From: CAZSHX01 sp964606895
GTDB taxonomy: Bacteria; Bacteroidota; Ignavibacteria; Kapaibacteriales; UBA2268
Assembly (NCBI GenBank): GCA_964606895.1
Contig: CAZSHX010000094.1
Location: 1-15,196 of the forward strand
Reading direction: 5' to 3'
Length of the DNA stretch: 15,196 bases
Position 1 is the stretch's first letter. Each line of letters starts with the position of its first letter. Positions 6,819-14,998 of this stretch are shown here, one piece after another. A model generated the notes under the pieces. That model was not told the origin of the DNA. It worked only from the letters and a program-made list of their open reading frames with translations, and ran no database searches. The translations under genes were made by a program, and so were the position numbers.

Positions 6819-9800
6819 TTACTTTGAAATAATAAATATTAAACTTTTTATTCCGTCAGAAGTTTCTATGTTCATCGCATATACTCCTTCTGCTAAATTT
6901 CCGATTTCTAATTCTAGGGAATGTTTTCCCTTTTTCAAAAAAATATTTTTGTAATTATAACACTTTTTTCCGACATTATCAAATATATTGATAGAAATAT
7001 TATTTTCCTCGGTTAAAAATATTTTTAGTTCCAACTTATCTTTTACAGGATTGGGCGAAATTTGATAACTTGAACCCTCTCCAATCAACCTGATATTCCT
7101 CATGGAATATACACATACACTATTTATATAAACATCCCCGGCTTTCTCCGAAGGCTGATAGCAGTCTTCGGGTTCAATTCTTACATCAAGCGGAGGATTG
7201 AGGTCATCACTAAGAAGAACAAGAAACGGCAATTCGAAACTCCATTCGGCACTATCGCCTTTGATTTCAAGCTTCTGTTCTGTCTGAATAATGATTCTGT
7301 CAGACTCCTGATTGATTGTCAAAGAATATTTATGTTTTGTTGTATTTTCTAAAATTGTAAAATAACAATTTTTTGTCGTTAATAATAGATTTTTTTGTTG
7401 AACTGTTAAAATAATTTTAAAATTTATTGGAATTTCGATTTTATTTGGAAATCTACCTTCAACCAATAAATTAACAGTATCACCCGGAGTTGCTTTTATG
7501 TTACTGATTTTACTGACAATTACAGGCATGGACTTAGGAATAACCTTGAAATTCGAAGTTCTAATGAGGGTGTCATTAAAAGTTGCTGAAACATTTAGGA
7601 TTCCGTTCGATAAATTGGTTGTGAAAATATCTATCGGGTAAGATTTGGTTTCTCCGGGAAGGAACTGAGATGGAAGACTATTAGTCTGTGCCCATTTTGC
7701 ATCAATTCCGGTTGCCTGAAGTTCCAGTTTTTGCAGTTCAATAGAGATATTTCCGGTATTCTTAAGTACTGCATTTATTCGGCTTGTCTGGCAGGAAATT
7801 ATATCTCCCTGACCAACTAAAGCCAATGTTGCATCAAGTGAATCCGGAGTAATAGCAAAACCTTTCAGCCTGATATATGCTTTAGCTCTGCCATAAGCGG
7901 GTAGTGCATCGTGAGTTACTTCCAATATGGTTTCGAATGCTCCGAGCCTGTCAGGTTTGAAAGTTATCAACTGACTGTAAACTTTTCCGAAATCAATTTG
8001 CAAACTTTTGAAAATTGATTCATCAAAAAAGAAAACATTTGGGTCGCCGCTAAAATATTTAACAGAATCAATTGTTAACTTTTCATTTCCTTCAGATGAA
8101 ATGATTCCTGCTGTAGAATCCTTGCTTTTAGTGTACATCACTGTACCAAAATCAATATCAATAGTTTTGATAACAGGAAGTGAGCCCATACCTTTAAGTT
8201 CTATGCTGACAGGTTTGTGGAATCGCCAGTTTACGGTGTATTCCGCTTTTGCACTGTATGCTATTGTGTCCGGAGGCTCAAAACCAAACGAAAGAGAACG
8301 AGAATCGTTTACATTCAGTTTCTGTTCAAAATTCAAATTACTTGCTGTGTTGAAAACATCAAGGAAACAAACAAGATTACTCATCTTAATGTTGCAAGTG
8401 TCAGTTCCGCTGTTTACAACTGAAAATGTGGAATCAGTTCTTGTCCCGATTCTGCGTCTGCCCCAGTCAATAACCAGAGACTCAACATTAGGAGCTGAAC
8501 CTCTACCCATAACATCAAAAGTTTTAATTTTAGCTTTTTCATCGCCATAACTTAAACCGTTGAAGGCTTTACAAGTAATCCTATAATTAATAGTAGAATC
8601 GGGATAGAAACAAGCAGGAATTGCCAAAGATTCACCGGGCTTCAGTACTTTCGGAAGTAAACCTGCTGTATTTATAACAAAAGGCTTGGATGGCTGAGGT
8701 ATTTGAATTGAATCTATTCGAATGTCGCTGTTGCCATTGTTGTATATATAAACTTTCGCACAAACAGTATCTCCTACCCTGACTTTTCCAAAATCATATC
8801 CGTCGGCTAACATTGAAACAACCCGGACGGTACCTGTGATTTTTATTTTATACAATCTGTTACAATCGAAGCCGCATAACATTTCGGAGTATAGAGCTGA
8901 TGTATCGCCCCTTGGGTCGAAACATACAGTAAATTTTACTGAATCTCCTGCTCTCAGGAGGTAAGGATAATTAACGCTCGAAATATATCTGAGTCTTGGG
9001 TCATCATTGGTTAAGTAGGGAGAAGCTAAAGGTACGGAATCTTTCCCGTAATTTTTCAAATAAAAAGTATAGCATAATGAATCATCTGCATTTACCATAT
9101 TAAATTTTAATTCTGCAGGAAGAGATATGTTTATTCCATGATAATCAAACCTGAAACGAGTACCGTTTCCATTTTTATCTCTTATGTCAATAACGAATAC
9201 ACCGTCTTTGGTAACATCAATAGGTTCAGCAGTAAAACTCATGACTGTTGCTGTATCGGCAATTGGATTTATCGCCCATTTGTAATTTACAGTCAATTTT
9301 TTATCAACAATAGCAAAATCAAGACCGGAAGTGTTTGTATCAATCACTTCGCTGGCTGTACCGGAAATTTTACCGCAAGTTTCTTTTATGTCGAGTTGCG
9401 GAGGGATTGTGTCTCTTTTGAACGGATTGGTAAGCGAAGAACCGATTATCATGCTGTAAGCATCCTGAAGTCCCATACCGTAAAATACTCCCGAAAATGA
9501 GCCTCTATCTGATGAAAGCTCATGTTTGCCGGGTTTCAGGTCAAAATATCCGTAACAATAGGGAGTTCCGGCAATTGGATTGCCCTGAATAAAATACTTT
9601 CCATTAACAGAAATATTATCAATCTTCAAAGTTGCCAATGAAGCTGTATCGGCTATTATTGCTACTCTATGAACACTGAACTGAGGAGGAAAAGGTGGTT
9701 TAGCCAGCAAATCTCCGGGACACTGAAAAAGAATTTTTGAAACGTATTGTTCGGTTGGAGCAATTGATGTCATAGAGGGGTCGTACATCTGAGTGTCGTC

Positions 9801-10850
9801 AGCTTCACCTGAATGACAAAGAAACTGACAAATTTGAACAGGATTGTCCGATATCCAAACTGTAGGTTCGTTGACATACATTATTGTTGCAACCGAACCG
9901 GGATTTGCAAGATATACCTGTTTAATCCCTGCATAGTCACTTTGGTAAGTAACAGTTGTATTGGGTTTGATACCGGCAATTCGAATCATATCTCCTTTTG
10001 GGTTAGGTCCCAATGGTATCGTCACAAAACGCCTCCCCCAGGATTCTGTAGGGGTTAACATTTCAATCAAGTGATTCTTCGAATCATAAAGATAGCCAAG
10101 GTAAAAAGGTACAGCTGTTCGAACATGACCTGAAAGAAATCCGACAGGTTTTGTACTGCGAACAATAGTACCAGAAAGGTCAGAAGTTCCTTTTTGCGAA
10201 CGTATGGACTTCACCAGATAACATTCACCTTTGTTTAACATTACATTATATGTTCTAAAAACTTGTTTACCTAACTGAGTTATACTGGTAGGCTGGAACT
10301 CTATAACAGTAGAATCATAAGCGGCAATAACCATAAACTCACTCTGTCTTGCCTCGTTTTGGGAGGCTGAATCTTCAGGCGATATTTCACTCCGGATCTG
10401 GTATTGGTCGTTTGTGTAAGATATACAAACATACTCTGTTCCCCAATGAGCAACCGGAATTGCCGAATAAGCATCAGTAGTGAATGATTGGCTTGAAAAT
10501 GCATAAACTGAAATTGGAACATCCGAATTGATTTCAATGGACTGCATCAGAGGTACTTCAGATCTGTACATTTCTACATCAATAGGGACATCAATTATTA
10601 AAACTGAGTCAGCTTTGATTGAAAAGTGTTTTAGTGGAATCAGCGGTATCTGAACATCTACTTTTGCATCGGCATTAGCAGAAATATAAATTTTTAAAAC
10701 CAAATCGCTGACGGTAGTTTCATTTTGCATGAAACCCAATAGAAAATGCCTCCCTTCATAATTGGACCGTTTCACTTTTGAAAGGTCTGTCTGTCCGAAG
10801 AGATTTACGCAAAAAACAAATATATAAAGTAAGTAAATGAGTTTTTTCAT
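6819..10850 (-). CDS. Large secreted surface protein with IgGFc-binding-like region, Ig-like repeats and T9SS type A sorting domain
   Basis: This is an exported protein of 1,343 residues. A signal peptide covers about 1-19 (KKLIYLLYIFVFCVNLFG, then Q). Residues 35-475 resemble the IgGFc-binding protein N-terminal domain, seen in VYAFSSQSFTTDAYSAIPV near 117-134 and WGTEYVCISY near 136-145. From about 580 to 1,000 there are several beta-sandwich repeats of the choice-of-anchor D/HYDIN type, with openings such as DFGKVRVGDT (near 683), DWGRRRIGTR (near 796) and DFGTVMYTKS (near 901). The last 80 residues begin ISPNPVKDKLELKIF and form the T9SS type A sorting domain, removed on export through the outer membrane. 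Two ATG codons are adjacent (10853 and 10850); a GGGGG block at 10855-10859 is better spaced for the second. It is probably a surface adhesin or matrix protein; the ligand is unknown. Confidence 0.92.
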   Translation of the reverse strand: MKKLIYLLYIFVFCVNLFGQTDLSKVKRSNYEGRHFLLGFMQNETTVSDLVLKIYISANADAKVDVQIPLIPLKHFSIKADSVLIIDVPIDVEMYRSEVPLMQSIEINSDVPISVYAFSSQSFTTDAYSAIPVAHWGTEYVCISYTNDQYQIRSEISPEDSASQNEARQSEFMVIAAYDSTVIEFQPTSITQLGKQVFRTYNVMLNKGECYLVKSIRSQKGTSDLSGTIVRSTKPVGFLSGHVRTAVPFYLGYLYDSKNHLIEMLTPTESWGRRFVTIPLGPNPKGDMIRIAGIKPNTTVTYQSDYAGIKQVYLANPGSVATIMYVNEPTVWISDNPVQICQFLCHSGEADDTQMYDPSMTSIAPTEQYVSKILFQCPGDLLAKPPFPPQFSVHRVAIIADTASLATLKIDNISVNGKYFIQGNPIAGTPYCYGYFDLKPGKHELSSDRGSFSGVFYGMGLQDAYSMIIGSSLTNPFKRDTIPPQLDIKETCGKISGTASEVIDTNTSGLDFAIVDKKLTVNYKWAINPIADTATVMSFTAEPIDVTKDGVFVIDIRDKNGNGTRFRFDYHGINISLPAELKFNMVNADDSLCYTFYLKNYGKDSVPLASPYLTNDDPRLRYISSVNYPYLLRAGDSVKFTVCFDPRGDTSALYSEMLCGFDCNRLYKIKITGTVRVVSMLADGYDFGKVRVGDTVCAKVYIYNNGNSDIRIDSIQIPQPSKPFVINTAGLLPKVLKPGESLAIPACFYPDSTINYRITCKAFNGLSYGDEKAKIKTFDVMGRGSAPNVESLVIDWGRRRIGTRTDSTFSVVNSGTDTCNIKMSNLVCFLDVFNTASNLNFEQKLNVNDSRSLSFGFEPPDTIAYSAKAEYTVNWRFHKPVSIELKGMGSLPVIKTIDIDFGTVMYTKSKDSTAGIISSEGNEKLTIDSVKYFSGDPNVFFFDESIFKSLQIDFGKVYSQLITFKPDRLGAFETILEVTHDALPAYGRAKAYIRLKGFAITPDSLDATLALVGQGDIISCQTSRINAVLKNTGNISIELQKLELQATGIDAKWAQTNSLPSQFLPGETKSYPIDIFTTNLSNGILNVSATFNDTLIRTSNFKVIPKSMPVIVSKISNIKATPGDTVNLLVEGRFPNKIEIPINFKIILTVQQKNLLLTTKNCYFTILENTTKHKYSLTINQESDRIIIQTEQKLEIKGDSAEWSFELPFLVLLSDDLNPPLDVRIEPEDCYQPSEKAGDVYINSVCVYSMRNIRLIGEGSSYQISPNPVKDKLELKIFLTEENNISINIFDNVGKKCYNYKNIFLKKGKHSLELEIGNLAEGVYAMNIETSDGIKSLIFIISK

Positions 10851-10882
10851 CATACCCCCAAAATTTAACAGGGTTATTTTGT

Positions 10883-10911
10883 AATTTACGTTTTTCTTTT
10901 ATAACTGCCAA
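10883..10911 (-). promoter_or_regulatory. Possible sigma-70-like promoter for the T9SS-cargo operon
   Basis: On the - strand TTGGCA (10906-10911) is followed after exactly 17 bases by TAAATT (10883-10888), five of six and four of six matches to the usual boxes, 32 bases upstream of the gene start. In an AT-rich gap such matches arise by chance, and this phylum often uses a different primary promoter consensus, so the call is tentative. Confidence 0.3.
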
Positions 10912-10931
10912 AATAAATATTATATTTTTAG

Positions 10932-10955
10932 ACAATTATTTTAAATAATAATTGT
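10932..10955. promoter_or_regulatory. 9-bp inverted repeat between divergent genes, possible operator
   Basis: ACAATTATT at 10932-10940 is mirrored by AATAATTGT at 10947-10955 with a six-base spacer. It sits near the middle of the 159-bp gap between the leftward cargo operon and the rightward PhnP-like gene, just upstream of the possible leftward promoter. A dimeric regulator serving both directions is conceivable. All bases but two are A or T, so chance cannot be excluded. Confidence 0.35.
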
Positions 10956-11012
10956 ATTTTGAAATCTTTTTTCCGAGAAATGATAAATTTATTTGACAGT
11001 GAGTAAAAAAAT

Positions 11013-11777
11013 ATGATTTTTACAGTTTTGGGAAGCGGTACTTCTTCGGGTGTTCCAACTATCGGTTGCGAATGTCCGACCTGTGTTTCTACCGACTCAA
11101 GAGATAAAAGAATGAGAACTTCGTTGCTTGTTCAATCCAAAAATACAACAGTTCTGATTGATACTTCGCCAGATTTTCGTCAGCAGATGCTGATTCACAA
11201 AGTTATGAAATTGGATGCCGTGATATATACTCATTCTCATTTCGACCATATAGGCGGATTTGACGACCTCAGAGCTTTCAATTATTTTCTTGAAAAGCCA
11301 ATACCGATTTATTTGACAGAAACAACTTTAAGGCATTTGAGCAGAACTTTCTTTTACGCTTTCGAAGAACCCGAACAAATTGGTGGCGGTGTACCTGTCG
11401 TGGAACCGATTATTATTGATGCTGAAAAATTCGTTATTGGCGATATTGAATTCATTCCAATTTTTTTAAAACATGGTATTCTTGAAGTTGTTGGTTTCAG
11501 GATTGGAAACTTTGCTTACATGACAGATACAAACTTTATTCCTGAAGAAAGTTATTTATTGCTTCAAAATCTTGATGTCCTTGTGATTGATGCTTTACGA
11601 TACTCAAAGCATCCAACGCATTTCACTGTTTATGAAGCCATTAGTGAAATCAGAAATATCAAACCCAAAAAAGCTTATCTGACTCATGTTGCTCATCAGA
11701 TTAAACATGACGAATGCGAGAAAAATCTTCCTGAAAATATTTTTGTTTCTTACGACGGTCTGAGGTTCGAATTATGA
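11013..11777 (+). CDS. PhnP-like metallo-beta-lactamase-fold hydrolase
   Basis: The 254-residue protein is a complete MBL-fold enzyme. It opens with FTVLGSGTSSGVP, has the metal motif H74-x-H76-x-D78-H79 in THSHFDHIGG, then H154, D172 and H225 as the likely remaining dinuclear metal ligands. C19, C21 and C24 near the N-terminus match the extra cysteine zinc site of PhnP, the phosphoribosyl cyclic phosphate phosphodiesterase. No other phn gene is nearby, so in this organism the substrate is more likely another cyclic phosphodiester or a cyclic nucleotide; the family assignment is firm, the substrate is not. Its stop overlaps the start of the next gene by four bases (ATGA), so both proteins are made together. 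Confidence 0.9.
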   Translation: MIFTVLGSGTSSGVPTIGCECPTCVSTDSRDKRMRTSLLVQSKNTTVLIDTSPDFRQQMLIHKVMKLDAVIYTHSHFDHIGGFDDLRAFNYFLEKPIPIYLTETTLRHLSRTFFYAFEEPEQIGGGVPVVEPIIIDAEKFVIGDIEFIPIFLKHGILEVVGFRIGNFAYMTDTNFIPEESYLLLQNLDVLVIDALRYSKHPTHFTVYEAISEIRNIKPKKAYLTHVAHQIKHDECEKNLPENIFVSYDGLRFEL

Positions 11778-12208
11778 AAATCCTAAAAATACTTACTTTT
11801 GTCGGGCTTTTAGTCTTGTTGATATTTGTCGGTTCAATGATTGTCAGAATCTATTATTATAAACCGACAGAAATTGTTTCAGAGAAATCCAAGAAAGATT
11901 CTGTGGCGGCATCAGTCCAAATAAATATTCTAAACGGAACAAAGATTACAGGAATTGCTTCGCAGGCAAGAATCTTCATTCGGGAAAAGGGAATTGACGT
12001 TGTCGAAATTGGAAATTTTCAAACACCCGTTGCCGTTTCTTATATTATTGATAGAGTAGGAGACTTCAAAGCCTCTCAGAAAGTAGCCCGTGCAATAGGC
12101 ATCAAGGATTCTCTGATAACAGAAGAAATTGATTCTGCCTTATTTCTGAAATGCTCATTAATACTCGGTGAAGATTATAAAAAGCTTAAACCATTTAAAA
12201 ATGAATAA
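11774..12208 (+). CDS. Membrane-anchored LytR C-terminal (LytR_C) domain protein
   Basis: The 144-residue protein has one N-terminal transmembrane helix (about residues 4-26, ILKILTFVGLLVLLIFVGSM) with almost nothing before it, then a short linker and an exported domain. The domain begins VQINILNGTKITGIASQ at 48, the characteristic I-x-[VI]-LNGT-x-x-x-G-[IL]-A opening of the LytR_C family, and continues with GIDVVEIGNF and a later region (SYIIDRVGDFKASQKVARAIGI) that also fits the family. No LytR-CpsA-Psr catalytic domain is attached, which is common for stand-alone copies in this phylum. The role is presumed to be at the cell envelope but is not established. It overlaps the preceding hydrolase gene by four bases and is followed by a 227-bp gap. 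Confidence 0.85.
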   Translation: MKILKILTFVGLLVLLIFVGSMIVRIYYYKPTEIVSEKSKKDSVAASVQINILNGTKITGIASQARIFIREKGIDVVEIGNFQTPVAVSYIIDRVGDFKASQKVARAIGIKDSLITEEIDSALFLKCSLILGEDYKKLKPFKNE

Positions 12209-12274
12209 AATCCATTCAAATTCGTTACTGCAATATGGTAATCGGCAAACTTGGATTATATTAGATTTTAAAAA

Positions 12275-12354
12275 TTGTCATTCTGAACACAGTGAAGAAT
12301 CTAATTTTCTTTAAATTCAACAAGATATGCTCTTCGCTCTGCTCAGAGTGACAA
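12275..12354. repeat. REP-like imperfect palindrome in the rsfS leader
   Basis: The left arm 12275-12302 (TTGTCATTCTGAACACAGTG and onward) is complementary to the right arm 12323-12354 (ending CTCTGCTCAGAGTGACAA reversed), with a few differences, several of which keep G-U pairs, and a four-base length difference. The arms enclose about 20 A/T-rich bases. The outer sequence TGTCATTCTGAA... is a motif I recognise from short dispersed palindromes in many bacterial genomes. It lies between the LytR_C gene and rsfS and would form a long hairpin in RNA. Whether it is mobile, regulatory or a terminator cannot be told from one copy. Confidence 0.75.
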
Positions 12355-12426
12355 CAAAAATTGATATTTTAGAACTTCTATGTGCTAAGTTTCGATTACC
12401 GTTTTATTTTTTCTCATTATTTTTTT

Positions 12427-12430
12427 GGAG
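12427..12430 (+). promoter_or_regulatory. Shine-Dalgarno GGAG that selects a TTG start for rsfS
   Basis: GGAG ends five bases before a TTG codon at 12436. No comparable site precedes the GTG at 12382 that opens the longer reading frame. This places the rsfS start at TTG. Confidence 0.65.
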
Positions 12431-12435
12431 CCAAT

Positions 12436-12837
12436 TTGGCAAATTATAAAAAGCCTCAAACGGCAAGAGGTCTTGCTGTTTTATGTGCCCGACTTGCAGA
12501 AGACAAAATTGCTCAGGACATTTTGCTTATGAACCTTAAAAAGGTTGAATCTTCACCTACTGATTATTTCGTTATTTGTACATGCGAATCTGAAAATCAG
12601 ATTCGAGCCATTACTGATGAAGTATTGAAAACATGCGGAGAACTCGACATTAAAAAACCACGGGTTGAAGGTTATCAGTCCACCCAATGGATTCTTATGG
12701 ACTTTTTCGACGTTGTGTTCCATGTTATGCAGACAAAATCAAGGGAATACTACAATATCGAAAAACTTTGGGGAGATGCTCAGTTTCTTCAGCTTACAGC
12801 AACAGGCACAACAAAAAAGGCAGATATTAAATTATAA
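12436..12837 (+). CDS. rsfS: Ribosome silencing factor RsfS
   Basis: RsfS binds ribosomal protein uL14 on the large subunit and blocks joining with the small subunit, lowering translation during starvation. The 133-residue form starting MANYKKPQTARGLAVLCARL carries the family signatures: D-Y-F-V-I followed by a short loop and NQIRAITDEV, the strand WILMDFFDVVFHVM and the C-terminal REYYNIEKLWGDA. The usual length is about 110-130 residues. The longer GTG-initiated version (12382, 151 residues) adds 18 residues with no family resemblance, while the TTG at 12436 has a GGAG site, so I prefer the shorter form. argS follows after 17 bp, forming a translation-related operon. The palindrome at 12275-12354 lies in its upstream region. 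Confidence 0.93.
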   Translation: MANYKKPQTARGLAVLCARLAEDKIAQDILLMNLKKVESSPTDYFVICTCESENQIRAITDEVLKTCGELDIKKPRVEGYQSTQWILMDFFDVVFHVMQTKSREYYNIEKLWGDAQFLQLTATGTTKKADIKL

Positions 12838-12854
12838 TTATTTTACGGTAGGGA

Positions 12855-14540
12855 ATGAAACACAATTACTTAATTAAGATATTTGAAGATTCAATTGTTA
12901 AATCAGGTATAGATGATAAGATAGATTTTTATTTCGAAGAACCCAAAAATCCCGAATTTGGAGATTTATCTACGAATATTGCTCTTCTGCTTGCTAAACC
13001 GCTTAAAAAAAATCCTCGCCAGATTGCTCAGGAAATTATTTCCAATCTGAAATACGATGAACGCAGTATACAGGAGATAACTATTGCAGGTGCAGGATTT
13101 ATTAATATTAAGTTCAACAATAAATATTTTACCGATGCTTTTGCCGATGTTGCCAAAATTGGCGAAGATTTCGGAAAATCTGAATATGGTAAAGGTAAAA
13201 AAGTTAATGTTGAATACGTAAGCGTAAACCCGACAGGACTTTTGCACCTCGGTCATGCAAGAAATGCTTCAATCGGCGATACTATCGCAAATCTTTATAC
13301 ATGGACGGGGCATGAAGTTACCAGAGAATATTACTTCAACAATGCAGGCAACCAAATGAATAATCTTGCAAAATCAATTTATGCAAGATATATGCAGTTG
13401 CTGTTGAATGATGAAAGTTTTGCATTTCCCGAAGACGGCTACCATGGCGATTACATCAGAACTATTGCCGAAGAAATGCTTGCCGAAAAGGGTGATTCTT
13501 TAAAAGAAGGATCAACCGACGACCTGACTTTCTGCCGCAAGTTCGGCGAAGTATGGTGCTTCGGAAAAATCAAGGAAACACTGCACCGTATGAACATTGT
13601 TCAGGATGTTTTCTATAACGAAGATTCGCTCTATTCCGAAGGTAAAATCAAAGCTTTAATTGATGATTTGAAACAAAGAGACCTAGCTTATGAAAAAGAT
13701 GGTGCTCTTTGGCTAGCTCTTACAAAACTTGGAATGAACGAAGACAGAGTCATCGTCAAATCTACAGGCGAACCTACTTACAGACTACCCGACATTGCTT
13801 ACCACCGCGAAAAATTTCTTCGTGGTTTCGACCAATTGATTGATATTTTCGGTGCCGACCACATTGCAACTGTGCCTGATGTTCTTGCCGGAGTGAAAGC
13901 TCTAGGCTTTGACGAATCAAAAGTGCACGTGATTATTCACCAGTTTGTTACCTTAACCGAAACAACAGCCGACAGTTTGGAGAAAAAACAAATCAAAATG
14001 TCGAAACGTTCAGGCAAAAGCTATACCTTAGATGATTTGCTTGATGAAGTTGGTGCCGATGTTGTCCGTTTTTTCCTTTTGATGCGATTGGCAAATACTC
14101 ATCTTGAATTTGATTTGGGGCTTGCCCGCGAACAAAGCGAAAAAAATCCTGTTTTCTATCTCCAGTATGCTCATGCACGGATTTGTTCAATTCTGGACAA
14201 TGCTAAATCCAAAGAAATTGAACGGCTGAACGAATTTGATTCAACTTTGCTTACACATCCGAAGGAACTTGATTTAATCAAATTACTTCTGAAATTCCCC
14301 GATAAAATTCAGGATTCTGCCGAAAAGTACGAACCGCAGATGTTAGCTGAGTATTTAAGGGAACTTGCGGCGGCTTTTCATGTGTTCTATCATGAATGCA
14401 GAATCATCGGTTCCGAAAGCGAATATCAGAATGCCAGACTCAATCTTGCCTACATGACAAAAGTAGCCATGAAAAACGGCTTAACCATTTTGGGTATAAG
14501 TGCCCCCGAAAGAATGAACAGGGAAGAAGCAAGCAGTTAA
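12855..14540 (+). CDS. argS: Arginyl-tRNA synthetase
   Basis: ArgS charges tRNA-Arg with arginine in the cytoplasm. The 561-residue length is normal for this class I enzyme. The N-terminal tRNA-binding (Add1) domain spans about 1-95 (FGDLSTNIALLLAKPLKKNP); the HIGH motif is H131-L-G-H134 in TGLLHLGHARN; the KMSKS-type loop is K381-M-S-K-R-S-G387; and the C-terminal DALR anticodon-binding domain runs from about 430 (FYLQYAHARICSIL) to the end, finishing with the typical NGLTILGISAPERM. The ATG follows GGTAGGGA closely. Nothing is truncated. No clear terminator is seen just after the stop at 14540. Confidence 0.97.
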   Translation: MKHNYLIKIFEDSIVKSGIDDKIDFYFEEPKNPEFGDLSTNIALLLAKPLKKNPRQIAQEIISNLKYDERSIQEITIAGAGFINIKFNNKYFTDAFADVAKIGEDFGKSEYGKGKKVNVEYVSVNPTGLLHLGHARNASIGDTIANLYTWTGHEVTREYYFNNAGNQMNNLAKSIYARYMQLLLNDESFAFPEDGYHGDYIRTIAEEMLAEKGDSLKEGSTDDLTFCRKFGEVWCFGKIKETLHRMNIVQDVFYNEDSLYSEGKIKALIDDLKQRDLAYEKDGALWLALTKLGMNEDRVIVKSTGEPTYRLPDIAYHREKFLRGFDQLIDIFGADHIATVPDVLAGVKALGFDESKVHVIIHQFVTLTETTADSLEKKQIKMSKRSGKSYTLDDLLDEVGADVVRFFLLMRLANTHLEFDLGLAREQSEKNPVFYLQYAHARICSILDNAKSKEIERLNEFDSTLLTHPKELDLIKLLLKFPDKIQDSAEKYEPQMLAEYLRELAAAFHVFYHECRIIGSESEYQNARLNLAYMTKVAMKNGLTILGISAPERMNREEASS

Positions 14541-14576
14541 TACCAAGTTTGAAAAGTTATTGAACCTGGGCTGTAT

Positions 14577-14722
14577 CAAATAACGAATTTTCAGCCATTG
14601 CATCATTTACACTTATGAATGAAAAAGATGCAATGTTATTTCATCTAACCTATTGATATTATTCCAAATAGCGAAATTTAACTCATTGCATCATTGGATG
14701 CAAAAAGATGCAAAGATGCAAT
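14577..14722. repeat. Hairpin repeat array, left block (two monomers)
   Basis: The block is built of a linker plus hairpin, repeated with a period of about 88 bases. The first hairpin pairs ATTGCATC at 14597-14604 with GATGCAAT at 14627-14634; the second pairs 14685-14696 with 14711-14722 (12 positions, one A-A mismatch). Before each hairpin comes a linker containing CAAATAACGAA or CAAATAGCGAA (14577 and 14665). The second hairpin's loop and 3' arm contain GATGCAAA-type units three times. The 27 bases at 14698-14724 recur identically at 15094-15120. Confidence 0.8.
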
Positions 14723-14807
14723 TTGGAGAAGATGTCTGAACATGATTTACTTGATTTTGAGATACACACGATTTGAATTCCTAAAACCATATTTTTCCTA
14801 AATCTTC

Positions 14808-14914
14808 ACCTTAGTACACTGATATTACCCACAGACACATCTCTTACCTTATTAAACCCTGCCAAATAATGTAATAAGGTTTGGGTCAATGTGTTTACTC
14901 CGAGCTACTAAGGT
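14808..14914. repeat. Nested three-part inverted repeat between the two repeat blocks
   Basis: Three complementary segments are nested in order: ACCTTAGTA (14808-14816) with TACTAAGGT (14906-14914), ACACAT (14835-14840) with ATGTGT (14889-14894), and ACCTTATTA (14846-14854) with TAATAAGGT (14872-14880). Outer and inner arms share the ACCTTA end. It would fold into a long interrupted hairpin of about 107 bases. It could be a small palindromic (MITE-like) insertion or a structured RNA; it encodes nothing. Confidence 0.6.
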
Positions 14915-14998
14915 TTGCTCTCCAACCAGAATGGCAATTCAATTTGTTTAAGCATAATTGTTGCATTTCCGCAATTCACCATTCCGGTTCCAATTTGC

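Noticed and set aside
8008..8550. 180-codon rightward frame inside the T9SS cargo gene
   Set aside because: It lies wholly within a gene whose protein is supported by domains on both sides, has no start context and no recognisable product.
10993..11017. TTGACA box as a promoter for the PhnP-like gene
   Set aside because: The only -10-like sequence is 13 bases away and overlaps the ATG, so the geometry does not work.
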